Source: Agromyces sp. Root81
GTDB lineage: Bacteria; Actinomycetota; Actinomycetes; Actinomycetales; Microbacteriaceae
Assembly (NCBI RefSeq): GCF_001429165.1
Contig: NZ_LMIR01000004.1
Location: 563,446-627,445, forward strand
Reading direction: 5' to 3'
Length of the DNA: 64,000 nucleotides
Both the position numbers and the translations under genes were made by a program. The notes beneath the pieces were generated by a model. It was given only the letters and a program-made list of their open reading frames with translations. It was not told the DNA's origin and searched no databases. This document shows positions 52,665 through 60,694 of this stretch, in pieces. How positions within the stretch are numbered: position 1 is the stretch's first letter; each line of letters begins with the position of its first letter.

Positions 52665-53177
52665 GGCGCAGCTGATGGCGTCGGCTGAGACGGCGCCGCC
52701 GCCGAGCCCTGCCTCGGCGATGTTCGTGAGCGGGTCGGGCGCGAGCTGCGCCGACCCGTCGGCGGTGTCGTAGGCGAAGCCCTCGCGCACCCAGTACTCG
52801 AACCCGCCGAGCATCTCCTTCACCGGGTGGCCGAGCAGCGCGAACGCGAGCGCGGCGCGCGTCGCCCCGTTGCATCCGGGCCCCCAGCAGTACACGACCA
52901 CGGGCGTGCCCGCCGGAATCCGCGATGGGGCCTCGGCGGCGATGCGCCGCCCCGGCAGGTGGATGGCGCCCGGCACGTGGCCCTGCGCCCACGACGCGTC
53001 GCTGCGGGTGTCGACGAGCACGAACCCGCGGTCCGGTGCGGCGAGCGCGGCCGCGACATCCGACACGTCGGCCTCGAAGCCGAGGCGACCGCGGAAGTGC
53101 GCGACCGCCGCGTCGCGGTCGGCGACGTGCGCGAAGAAGTCGGATGCGGGCTGCGATGCGGTGGTCGTCTCGGTCAT
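52659..53177 (-). CDS. Rhodanese-domain protein
   Basis: 172 residues. Rhodanese fold with LVDTRSDASWAQGHVPGAIHLPGRRI and the active-site loop CNGATRAAL (Cys then Arg five residues on), typical of sulfurtransferases. An N-terminal ~40-residue helical part (DFFAHVADRDAAVAHFRGRLGFEADVSDV) precedes it. The C-terminus ends SCAC, two near-adjacent cysteines that could carry sulfur (inference). ATG at 53177. Confidence 0.88.
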   Translation of the reverse strand: MTETTTASQPASDFFAHVADRDAAVAHFRGRLGFEADVSDVAAALAAPDRGFVLVDTRSDASWAQGHVPGAIHLPGRRIAAEAPSRIPAGTPVVVYCWGPGCNGATRAALAFALLGHPVKEMLGGFEYWVREGFAYDTADGSAQLAPDPLTNIAEAGLGGGAVSADAISCAC

Positions 53178-53293
53178 GCTCTTCACCCTGTCATCGGGCC
53201 GGCCGCGGCGGCAGGTGAAATCGCGCCGACGTCGCGCGACATCCCGCCACCGTGGCGGCGGCCGGGCCACTCGCACGCGAGCGTGGGCACGCC

Positions 53294-53305
53294 TACCCTG
53301 AGTCC
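53294..53305 (+). promoter_or_regulatory. Leaderless promoter of the antiporter
   Basis: TACCCT (53294-53299), six bases, ATG at 53306. Confidence 0.6.
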
Positions 53306-54967
53306 ATGCACCTCGGCGAGATCTTCCTGTTGCTCGGCGGTTCGCTCGCGATCACCGCGTTCGCCCGATGGCGCGGCTGGCCGGCACCGCTGCTCGTCAT
53401 GGGGGTCGCCTTCGTCGTCTCGGTGGTGCCGGCGATCCCCGAGATCGACGTCGACGGCGAGCTCGTGCTGAGCCTCGTGCTGCCGCCGCTCCTGTACTCG
53501 GCCGCCCTCGACGTCACGTACCTGAACTTCCGGCGCAGCATCCGCCAGATCCGTCGTCTCGGCATCGGACTGCCGATCGCCACGGCCTTCGCGGTCGGCG
53601 CGGTGGTGTGGCTCATCGCCCCCTCGCTCGGCCTGCCGCTGGCGCTGCTGATCGGGGCCATCGTGGCACCGTCCGATGCCGTCTCCGCCGCCGCCGTCGG
53701 CCGCAGGCTCGGCCTGCCCCGGCGGGTCATGACGGTCATCTCGGGCGAGAGCCTCGTCAACGACGCGACCTCCATCACCCTGTTCCGCACCTTCGCGGCC
53801 ATCGTCGCGGGGGCGACCGTCACCTGGCTCGACGGCATCGGCTCGTTCCTCGTCGCCGTCGCCGTCGGCACCGGCTTCGGGCTCGTCATCGGCTGGCTCG
53901 TGAACGTCGTGCGCTCGAGGCTCGACGACCCGGTCATCCTCGGCACCATCAGCCTGCTCGTGCCGTTCGCGGCCTACGCGATCGCGGAGCGGCTCGGCGG
54001 GTCGGGCGTGCTCGCGGTCGTCGCCGCCGGAATCCTGATCGGGTACAACGCCCCGAAGACGGGCTACGCCACACGCCAGCAGGAACGGCCGCTGTGGCAG
54101 TCGATCGACGTGCTGCTCGAGGGCCTCGTGTTCGCACTCATCGGGCTGCAGCTCAGCCCCGCCGTCATGGACGTGCTGTCGAGCCCGCTCGGGCTCGGGG
54201 TGAACGTCGGCCTCGCGCTCGCGGTGCTCGCGACCGTCATCGTCGTGCGCATCGGCTGGGTGTTCGGAGGCTATGCCGTGTCACGTCGCCTCGGCGAATG
54301 GCTGGCGCCCGTCTGGGCGCGGCGCGGGCGCCGATATCGCGTGGAGCCGAGGCTCGAGGCCAAGGAGCTCGCGGTCATCTCGTGGGCGGGCATGCGCGGT
54401 GTCGTCACCCTCGCCACGGCGACCGCGATCCCCACGATGGCCGATCCGACGGCGGGCAGCACGGTGTTCCTCATCGCGTTCGTCGTGACCATCGGCACGC
54501 TCCTGCTGCAGTCGACGACGCTGCCGACGCTGATCCGCCGGCTCGGGGTCGTGGCCGACGACGAGCGCGAGCAGGACCGCAAGGAGATCCAGGCGGTGCT
54601 GCGGCGCAGCGGCAAGGCGGGGCTCGCCTACATCGAGAGCCGGCGCGACGAGTGGCGCGCGCGCTTCGGCGCGGAGCACGCCGACAGCGTCATCGACCGC
54701 TTCGAGCAGCGCATCAGGGCGGATGCCGCGAAGAGCCGCCGGCTCGAGAGCGACGAGGAGTCCGCCGCCACGGTCTCGCCCGCCGAGTTCACCGAGCTCT
54801 CCCGCCAGTGGATCGCCGCCCGGCGCGCCGTCGTGCTCGAGGAGCGCGACGCCGGTCACCTGAACGAGGAGGTCATGCGCGAGCTGTTCTTCGCGCTCGA
54901 CGCCGAAGAACTCGCACTGGACTCCCGCACCGCGGTGCGCTCGGACGCCCGCGGCGAAGTGGCGTGA
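53306..54967 (+). CDS. Na+/H+ antiporter, NhaP/CPA1 type
   Basis: 553 residues: about 12 TM segments (residues 1-410) and a soluble C-terminal helical tail (420-553). The ND ion-binding pair is in SGESLVNDATSITLF, preceded by IGAIVAPSDAVSAAAVGRRLGLPRR; LEGLVFALIGLQLSP and WAGMRGVVTLATATAIP are CPA1 hallmarks. The tail has repeated charged helices (RKEIQAVLRRSGKAGLAYIESRRDEWRARFG). Second Na+/H+ antiporter in the window besides NhaA. Confidence 0.93.
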   Translation: MHLGEIFLLLGGSLAITAFARWRGWPAPLLVMGVAFVVSVVPAIPEIDVDGELVLSLVLPPLLYSAALDVTYLNFRRSIRQIRRLGIGLPIATAFAVGAVVWLIAPSLGLPLALLIGAIVAPSDAVSAAAVGRRLGLPRRVMTVISGESLVNDATSITLFRTFAAIVAGATVTWLDGIGSFLVAVAVGTGFGLVIGWLVNVVRSRLDDPVILGTISLLVPFAAYAIAERLGGSGVLAVVAAGILIGYNAPKTGYATRQQERPLWQSIDVLLEGLVFALIGLQLSPAVMDVLSSPLGLGVNVGLALAVLATVIVVRIGWVFGGYAVSRRLGEWLAPVWARRGRRYRVEPRLEAKELAVISWAGMRGVVTLATATAIPTMADPTAGSTVFLIAFVVTIGTLLLQSTTLPTLIRRLGVVADDEREQDRKEIQAVLRRSGKAGLAYIESRRDEWRARFGAEHADSVIDRFEQRIRADAAKSRRLESDEESAATVSPAEFTELSRQWIAARRAVVLEERDAGHLNEEVMRELFFALDAEELALDSRTAVRSDARGEVA

Positions 54968-54983
54968 CGCCGGACCGGTGCCG

Positions 54984-56258
54984 CTAGGCCGCCGGCGAGA
55001 AGAAGGCGGTGACCGCGGCGCCGAGCGCCACGAGGTCGTCGACGTGCGCGAGCTCGCGCGCCGAGTGCATCGACAGCAGCGGCACGCCGACGTCGACGGT
55101 GCGGATGCCGAGGCGGGTCGCCGAGAGCGGGCCGATGGTCGACCCGCAGGGAATCGCGTTGTTCGACACGAACGGCTGGGTCGGCACGCCGGCCTGCGCG
55201 CAGACTCTGGTCCAGAAGCCCGCGCCCTCGGCGTCGCTCGCGTAGCGCTGGTTCGCGTTCAGCTTCAGCAGCGGGCCGCCGCCGAGCGCCGGCCGGTTCG
55301 CGGGATCGTGCCGGTCGGGGTAGTTCGGGTGCACGGCATGGCCGGCGTCGGAGGAGACGATCCAGGATGCCGCGTAGGCGCGTCGGCGCTCGACGTCGCC
55401 GGCACCGAGCCCGGCGCCGATGCGCACGAGCACATCGTCGAGGAACGGGCCGCTCGCCCCCGAGCGCGACTCGGAACCGAGCTCCTCGTGGTCGAACGCG
55501 GCGAGCACGCTGATGTGCGCGGCATCGCTCGGGGCCGCGAGCAGGGCGACGAGTCCGGCGTAGACCGAGCTCAGGTTGTCCATGCGCCCCGAGGCGAAGA
55601 GCGCGTCGTCGAGGCCGAACCGAGCGGGGGTCTGCGTATCGGCGACGAGCACGTCGTGGCCGACGACCTGCTCGGCCGTGACCCCCGCGGAAGCGGCGAG
55701 GACGCCCAGGATGTCACCGTCGGCGCCGGCGCCCCAGATCGGCTGCACGTGTCGCTGCTTGTCGAGGGTCAGCCCCTTGTTGACTTCGCGGTCGAGGTGG
55801 ATCGCGAGCTGCGGGATGCGCAGCAAGGGACCGGTGCGCACGAGGTGCGTGGCGCCGTCGGCGGTGACGATGCGGCCGGCGAGCTCGAGTTCGCGGTCGA
55901 GCCACGAGTTCAGGAGCGGCCCGCCGTACACCTCGACGCCGGCCTGGAGCAGCCCCTCGGAGCTCGAGCTCGGGCGCGGCTTCAGCTTGAACGATGGCGA
56001 ATCCGTGTGGGCGCCGAGGATGCGGAACGGCGTCGTGCCGTCGGCCGCCTCTGGCGCGACCCACGCGATGACCGCGCCGTCGCGCACGACCACGCGGCGA
56101 CCGCCGGTGGCCGGCCACTCGGCGCGCTCATCGAGTCGCTCGAACCCCGCCTCCTCGAGTCGGCGGGCGACCTCGGCGGCGGCGTGGTACGACGACGGGG
56201 AGGCGCGGACGAAGTCGGCGAAGTCGGCGATGTAGGCGTCGGTGCTCGTTGCGGACAT
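54984..56258 (-). CDS. apeB: M18 family aminopeptidase
   Basis: Zinc metallopeptidase removing N-terminal residues (aspartyl aminopeptidase-like), 424 residues. Metal and catalytic motifs are LGAHTDSPSFKLKPRP, GGPLLNSWLDRELELAGR, AAFDHEELGSESRSGASGP, SSDAGHAVHPNYPDRHDP and the last ligand region VGVPLLSMHSARELAHV. ATG 56258 is chosen for TTGGAT (56265-56270) six bases upstream. Strain annotations may call it pepC or apeB. Confidence 0.94.
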   Translation of the reverse strand: MSATSTDAYIADFADFVRASPSSYHAAAEVARRLEEAGFERLDERAEWPATGGRRVVVRDGAVIAWVAPEAADGTTPFRILGAHTDSPSFKLKPRPSSSSEGLLQAGVEVYGGPLLNSWLDRELELAGRIVTADGATHLVRTGPLLRIPQLAIHLDREVNKGLTLDKQRHVQPIWGAGADGDILGVLAASAGVTAEQVVGHDVLVADTQTPARFGLDDALFASGRMDNLSSVYAGLVALLAAPSDAAHISVLAAFDHEELGSESRSGASGPFLDDVLVRIGAGLGAGDVERRRAYAASWIVSSDAGHAVHPNYPDRHDPANRPALGGGPLLKLNANQRYASDAEGAGFWTRVCAQAGVPTQPFVSNNAIPCGSTIGPLSATRLGIRTVDVGVPLLSMHSARELAHVDDLVALGAAVTAFFSPAA

Positions 56259-56270
56259 CCCCCCATCCAA
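56259..56270 (-). promoter_or_regulatory. Leaderless promoter of apeB
   Basis: TTGGAT (56265-56270), six bases (all G), ATG at 56258. Confidence 0.5.
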
Positions 56271-56285
56271 CACCGGTCGAGCGCG

Positions 56286-57218
56286 CTACGCGAACCGGAC
56301 GACCGCCTGCAGGCGTGAACGCACTTCCATCACCTCGGTGCCGCCGAGGTGGGCCGACCCCGGCAGGCCTTCTCGCACCGCGCTCGCGAGGCGCGACCGG
56401 CGCACGAGCGCGACGACGGCGCCGCGATTGGTGCCGCCGAGTTCGAGCGATTCCTCGGCGTGCTCGTCGGGCACCACGATGACGAGCGCGGTCGGCTTGA
56501 CCTTGGCCGCGCGGCCGATCGCCTTCGCCCGGGCCGCGAGGGCGCGCATCGGGCGTTCGCCGCCGAGCGCCTCGCCGACGAGCTCGCCCCGCTTCATGGC
56601 GACGGGTCCGCCCCAGTCCTCGGATTGGATCGCGAAGAGTCCGGTGGGACCGAGCACGAGGTGGTCGAGCTTCGGCGGCAGGCCGTGGCCCGCGGCATCC
56701 GTCGCCACGTCGTGCCACACGGTGTAGGCGATGCCGAGCGTCGACAGCGACCGGGCGCTCGCCTCCTCGGCGAGCGCGTCGGCGAGCACGTGACGGATGT
56801 CCCGCGGTGCACCGCGCACGAGCGCGGGATCATAGGGGTCGTCGAGGGCGACTCCGCGACCGACCCACTCGCGGATCAGTCCGAGGTAGCGTTCGCGCGA
56901 GAGGCCGCCGGGGTGGCCGTAGGTGCGGGCGAGCGGACGCGAGTCGCGACGGGGCCTCGGCGCGGCCGGGGCCCACGCCTCATGGCTCGGCGCCGCGGCG
57001 CCGCCTCGCGCTCCGCGGTCGAAGAGCGCCCGTGCATCGGGCGTGCCGACGAGCTCCCAGGCCAGCTGCACGGCGTGGAACCGCACGACGTCGCCGCCCG
57101 TGTCGGGATGCGCGCTCCGGAGCGCCCGCCGGTAGGCGAGCCGCAGGGTGGCGTCGTCCGCGTCGGACGCGACGCCGAGCACCTCGTACGGTGAGGAGGA
57201 GAGCGGACTGTCGGGCAT
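56286..57218 (-). CDS. J-domain protein with NERD-like C-terminal domain
   Basis: 310 residues. N-terminal J domain (about 5-70): SPYEVLGVASDADDATLRLAYRRALRSAHPDTGGD with the HPD motif that stimulates DnaK ATPase. A linker with AWAPAAPRPRRDSRPLART follows. The C-terminal half (about 165-310) resembles a nuclease-related domain (LDHLVLGPTGLFAIQSEDWGGPVA), but the usual acidic-x-Lys of the active site reads QSEDW, so nuclease activity looks lost. ATG 57218; TATTCT at 57245-57250 is the likely -10. Confidence 0.78.
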   Translation of the reverse strand: MPDSPLSSSPYEVLGVASDADDATLRLAYRRALRSAHPDTGGDVVRFHAVQLAWELVGTPDARALFDRGARGGAAAPSHEAWAPAAPRPRRDSRPLARTYGHPGGLSRERYLGLIREWVGRGVALDDPYDPALVRGAPRDIRHVLADALAEEASARSLSTLGIAYTVWHDVATDAAGHGLPPKLDHLVLGPTGLFAIQSEDWGGPVAMKRGELVGEALGGERPMRALAARAKAIGRAAKVKPTALVIVVPDEHAEESLELGGTNRGAVVALVRRSRLASAVREGLPGSAHLGGTEVMEVRSRLQAVVRFA

Positions 57219-57274
57219 GGGCTCGCTTTCGATGTGCGACCACGAGAATACCGCGGCGCGGCTGTACGCGGGTC

Positions 57275-57438
57275 TAGACTGCCGACCACAGGGGCCCGAG
57301 CGGGTCGCAGGAGAGGCAGAGATGCTGATCAACGTCGCGATCACAGGGGACTGTCGGGATGAACCGCAGGAGAGGCAGAGATGCTGATCAACGTCAAGAT
57401 TTCAGGGACCGACCGCGTGACGGGCAGGAGAGGCTGAG
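57275..57438 (+). promoter_or_regulatory. Promoter and triplicated leader of the DUF1761 gene
   Basis: TAGACT (-10) at 57275-57280. The leader holds two imperfect copies of the gene's own ribosome site and start region: AGGAGAGGCAGAGATGCTGATC with ATG at 57322 and 57381, before the real one at 57439 (steps of 59 and 58 bases). The copies open two short reading frames: 57322-57387 (21 residues, MLINVAITGDCRDEP...) and 57381-57437 (18 residues, MLINVKISGTDRV...). Each ends at or within the next start. Confidence 0.75.
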
Positions 57439-57867
57439 ATGCTGATCGACGTCAACTACTGGGCGGTCATCATCGCCACGCTGTCGACGATGCTCGTCGG
57501 GTCCATCTGGTACACGCCGAAGGTCTTCGGCAACTACTGGATGCGGGTCGCGAAGGTCGACGATTCGGGCGATCGCGGGGCGGTCGGTCCGATCCTCACG
57601 ACGCTCATCGTGAGCTTCATCTCGGCGTGGGTGCTCGCGATCGCGACCCAGGTCGCGTGGACGGCGCTCAGCGGCAACTACCTGGTCATGGCGATCACGA
57701 CGGGCCTCATGCTGTGGGCCGGGTTCACGGCCGCGCGCTTCATCACGCACGACGTGTTCGAGGGCCGGCCTGCCGGCCTGACCATCCTGAACATCGGGCA
57801 CGAGTTCGTGACCGTCGTCGTGATGGCGGTCATCATCGGCGTCTGGCCGCCCGCCGGCACCGTCTGA
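57439..57867 (+). CDS. DUF1761 membrane protein
   Basis: 142 residues with four hydrophobic segments: VNYWAVIIATLSTMLVGSIWYTPKVFGNYWMR (family hallmark), ILTTLIVSFISAWVLAIATQV, LVMAITTGLMLWAGFTAARF and GHEFVTVVVMAVIIGVWP. Function unknown; the family is widespread. ATG 57439 behind AGGAGAGG. Its translation may depend on the two upstream mini-ORFs in the triplicated leader. Confidence 0.9.
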   Translation: MLIDVNYWAVIIATLSTMLVGSIWYTPKVFGNYWMRVAKVDDSGDRGAVGPILTTLIVSFISAWVLAIATQVAWTALSGNYLVMAITTGLMLWAGFTAARFITHDVFEGRPAGLTILNIGHEFVTVVVMAVIIGVWPPAGTV

Positions 57868-57879
57868 CCGCCGCTCGAC

Positions 57880-59505
57880 TCAGTCGGCGAACCGCAGCAT
57901 GCCGTCGTCGACGAGCGTGCGCACCGCCGGCAGCAACTCCGCCGCGAGCGCCGCTTCGTCGACCTCGAGCAGATGGGCGAGCGCCGCGACGATCGCACCG
58001 ATCGAGAGCTCGCCGTCGCTTGCTCCGACGAGCGCCGCGAGCCCCGTGTCGAGGCTGATCGCGCGCCCGAACCCGCCGCCCTGCCGCAGCAGCATCGCCG
58101 TCGGATCGTCGTCGCCAGGCCAGTAGTGCCGTTCCTCCGTGACGTCGCCCGCGGTGGTGAAGCGGGCAGCGGCGAGCGCGGTGTCGTCGAGCGCCGCCTG
58201 GCGGTCGTGACCGTCGAGGCACTCGGCCAGGTGGCCGCCGAGCCCGGCGTCGTTCGAGCCGAGCGGCCCGTGCAGGCGTTCGAGCCGGGCGAGACCGGCG
58301 GCAGCGGCAGCGGCCGACGAGCGAGCGGATGCCGCGGCATCCGCTCGTCGCAGCAGCACGTAGCCGAAGCCCACCTGTTCGACGCCGCGCGCGGCGAAGT
58401 CGTCGAGCCAGGCGTCGTAGAGCCGGTCGAACTCGGGGGTGCCGGGTCGCGTGCCGCCGTCTCGGATCCACGTCTCGGCGTACTCGGCGACGTGCTGCAC
58501 CTCTCGCTCGACGACCCAGTGCTCGAGCGCGGCGGCCCAGTCGCCGACCCGGTCGAGCCCGTCTTCACCGTCGCGGTACTCCCAGTTGCCGAGCAGCTGG
58601 GCGACACCGCCGGGCTCGAGGTGGTCGTGGGCATCGCGGACGACCGCCTCGACGAGCGCATCGCCCACCATGCCGCCGTCGCGATAGTCGTACTCGGGCA
58701 CCCCGTCGAGACGCGGCGTGATGACGAAGGGCGGGTTCGAGACGATGCGGTCGAACCGCTCCCCCGCGACGGGCTCGAAGAGGCTGCCGAGCCGGAGTTC
58801 GACGCCGTCGATGCCGTTCAGCGCGAGGTTCAGCCGGGCGATCTCGAGTGCCCGCTCGGAGATGTCGGTCGCGACGATGTGCTCGGCGAACCGGGAGGCG
58901 TGCATCGCCTGGATGCCGCACCCCGTGCCGAGATCGAGCACCCGCTTCGCGGTCGTCGGCAGCATGAGCCCCGAGAGCGTCTTCGACGCACCGCCGACCC
59001 CGAGCACGTGGTGCTCGCCGAGCGCGTGCCCGAGGGCGAGTTCGCCGAGGTCGGAGATGATCCACCACTCCGCGCTGCCGCGGGCGTCGGTGAACGCGTA
59101 CGGACGCAGGTCGAGGCGCGCCCGAACGGATGCCCGGTCGCCCGTGTCGCCCGCGCCCGCTGCGTCGCCCACGAGCCCGAGTTCGACCGCCCCGGCGAGG
59201 CCGAGGCCCGGGAGCGCTTCGGCGAGCTCGCCGCGCGGCACCGCGACGCCGAGCACGAAGAGCTCGGCGAGGGTCGCCAGTCCCGCGGATGTCCCGTGCT
59301 CGGCCCGTCGGGCGTCGAGCACCCGTCGCGCGGGGACTCGTTCGCCGCGGTGGAGCGCCGCGGCGGCGTCCTCTCCCCAGAGCGCGTCGAGGGCCGTGAC
59401 CGAGAAGTCCGCGGCGACGAGATCGTCTCGGAGCCGGCCGAGCAGCTCGGCCGCGCGAGCCTCATCGGCGGCCGTCACGGGCGAGGGTTCGGGTTCGGTG
59501 CTCAC
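57880..59505 (-). CDS. SAM-dependent methyltransferase with N-terminal helical domain (HemK/RlmG-like)
   Basis: 541 residues. An N-terminal ~145-residue domain (DEARAAELLGRLRDDLVAADFSV) precedes a class I methyltransferase: VLDLGTGCGIQAMHASRFAEHIVATDISERALEIARLN, and the NPPF catalytic motif in RIVSNPPFVITPRLDG, as in glutamine or rRNA-base N-methyltransferases. A C-terminal winged-helix-like part (about 450-541) follows. Target unknown. GTG 59505 is set by TTGAAT six bases upstream. Confidence 0.87.
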   Translation of the reverse strand: MSTEPEPSPVTAADEARAAELLGRLRDDLVAADFSVTALDALWGEDAAAALHRGERVPARRVLDARRAEHGTSAGLATLAELFVLGVAVPRGELAEALPGLGLAGAVELGLVGDAAGAGDTGDRASVRARLDLRPYAFTDARGSAEWWIISDLGELALGHALGEHHVLGVGGASKTLSGLMLPTTAKRVLDLGTGCGIQAMHASRFAEHIVATDISERALEIARLNLALNGIDGVELRLGSLFEPVAGERFDRIVSNPPFVITPRLDGVPEYDYRDGGMVGDALVEAVVRDAHDHLEPGGVAQLLGNWEYRDGEDGLDRVGDWAAALEHWVVEREVQHVAEYAETWIRDGGTRPGTPEFDRLYDAWLDDFAARGVEQVGFGYVLLRRADAAASARSSAAAAAAGLARLERLHGPLGSNDAGLGGHLAECLDGHDRQAALDDTALAAARFTTAGDVTEERHYWPGDDDPTAMLLRQGGGFGRAISLDTGLAALVGASDGELSIGAIVAALAHLLEVDEAALAAELLPAVRTLVDDGMLRFAD

Positions 59506-59517
59506 CCGACCATTCAA
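59506..59517 (-). promoter_or_regulatory. Leaderless promoter of the methyltransferase
   Basis: TTGAAT (59512-59517), six bases, GTG at 59505. Confidence 0.5.
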
Positions 59518-59550
59518 GCGCACCGGTGCCGTGCTGCTCGTGCCGGCGGG

Positions 59551-59606
59551 CAGGAGGTCAGGAGGTCAGGAGGTCAGGAGGTCAGGAGGCCAGGAGGTCA
59601 GGAGGT
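59551..59606. repeat. 8-bp tandem repeat, seven units
   Basis: CAGGAGGT repeated seven times head to tail (59551-59606), with one unit ending C instead of T (position 59590). Eight is not a multiple of three, so unit gain or loss shifts frame. It forms the 3' end of the hydrolase gene on the minus strand. Confidence 0.9.
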
Positions 59607-60150
59607 CGAGCATCAGCGGGAACGGGCCGAAGCCGTCGTCGATCGTGAGGTGCCCGCCGCCCGGCACCGTGACGTGCTCCGCCCCGAGCGGTGCGGCGAA
59701 CACGCGGCCCGCCCCCTCCGGGCAGTAGGGATCGGCATCGCCGGCCACTACGATCACCTGGTCGGCGGCGGCATGCACGGCATCGCCGTCGGCGGCGAAC
59801 GACGTCAGCTCGGGGATTCCCCGGAGCACGGCGTCCGAGGCCGGTGCGACGAGCAGCAGACGCGCGGCCGCGGCATCCGTGCGCCCCGCTGCTGCGCGCC
59901 GTGCTGCGAACGCGAGCCAGGCCGCGCAGCCGAGGCTGTGGCAGACGACGGTCAGCGAACCGGGGTCGGTGCCGTCGAGTGCGGTCTCGATCGCCGCGAT
60001 CCAGTCGTCGAGCACTGGCTCGTCGGGCTCGGGAAGCTGGGGATGGCGAACGGATGCTCCGCGCCCCTCGAGCTCGGACGCGAGCCACCGCTGCCAGTGC
60101 CCGTCGGGCCGCCGGTTCTGGTAGCCGTGCAGGATCAGGTACTGCGTCAC
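59566..60150 (-). CDS. RBBP9/YdeN-like alpha/beta hydrolase
   Basis: 194 residues. TQYLILHGYQNRRPDGHWQRWLASELEGRG at the start, nucleophile elbow VVCHSLGCAAWL (Ser), Asp in VVAGDADPYCPEGAG and His in VTVPGGGHLTIDDGFG complete the triad. GTG 60150 has GAGGAG six bases upstream. The last 13 or so residues (DLLTSWPPDLLTS) are encoded by the 8-bp repeat; the single variant unit turns an early TGA into TGG and lets translation run on to the next TGA. Confidence 0.88.
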   Translation of the reverse strand: MTQYLILHGYQNRRPDGHWQRWLASELEGRGASVRHPQLPEPDEPVLDDWIAAIETALDGTDPGSLTVVCHSLGCAAWLAFAARRAAAGRTDAAAARLLLVAPASDAVLRGIPELTSFAADGDAVHAAADQVIVVAGDADPYCPEGAGRVFAAPLGAEHVTVPGGGHLTIDDGFGPFPLMLDLLTSWPPDLLTS

Positions 60151-60325
60151 TTCAGACTCCTCGTCAACTCGCCCAGCGGATCCGGCCGTCGTGCGCGTCC
60201 CGGCAGTGCGCACCATTCAAGCAGGTGACCCGGCGAATGGACGATGCCGGCCGTCATCGATTCGTCATCTGGCGTACACGTGGGATTGCGCTCTGTAACC
60301 CGCCCGTCACACGGTGCGTTTAGCG

Positions 60326-60339
60326 TTGATTACGATCAA
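60326..60339 (+). promoter_or_regulatory. Palindrome over the -10 of the 60362 gene
   Basis: TTGATTACGATCAA, arms of five bases around TACG. It overlaps a plausible -10 TACGAT (60331-60336). Possible operator; the regulator is unknown. Confidence 0.35.
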
Positions 60340-60361
60340 GAAGAGTCGAGGGGAGGCGCGC

Positions 60362-60694
60362 ATGGCAGAGTCGACGACACTGGAGCGGTTGCGTCAAGAC
60401 GCACGCGACGAGCTCTCGGCGCTCATCGAACTCCGATGCCGCCTCGGCGAAGACCCGTGGGTGTTCCTGCCCGACCTGCCGTCGGTCGACGAACAGGTCG
60501 TCGCGACGCTGCGTGAAGATCGCATGCACTCCGAGCGCTGGCGCAGCGCGCGAGCGCGCGCCTACCACCCCGCCGCTCGCGAGGGCGACGTTCAGAAGTT
60601 CGAGTACGAACTGCTGCGCGAGATCGCCCTCGAGCACCCCGAGCTCAGCTCGGCGGTGTGGTTGGTGCTCGACCGGGTGCCGTCGCGCTGGTGA
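60362..60694 (+). CDS. Hypothetical protein, 110 residues
   Basis: Soluble, charged helical protein (MAESTTLERLRQDARDELSALIELRCRLGEDPWVFLPDLPSVDEQVVATLRED...). ATG 60362 is fixed by GGGGAGG 6 bases upstream. No family recognised. Its last ~16 codons overlap the 3' end of the convergent pnuC gene by 50 bases; both frames look coding. Confidence 0.7.
   Translation: MAESTTLERLRQDARDELSALIELRCRLGEDPWVFLPDLPSVDEQVVATLREDRMHSERWRSARARAYHPAAREGDVQKFEYELLREIALEHPELSSAVWLVLDRVPSRW

Noticed and set aside
59551..59606. CRISPR-like or direct-repeat array
   Set aside because: Units are 8 bp, adjacent with no spacers, and lie within a gene; no cas genes nearby.
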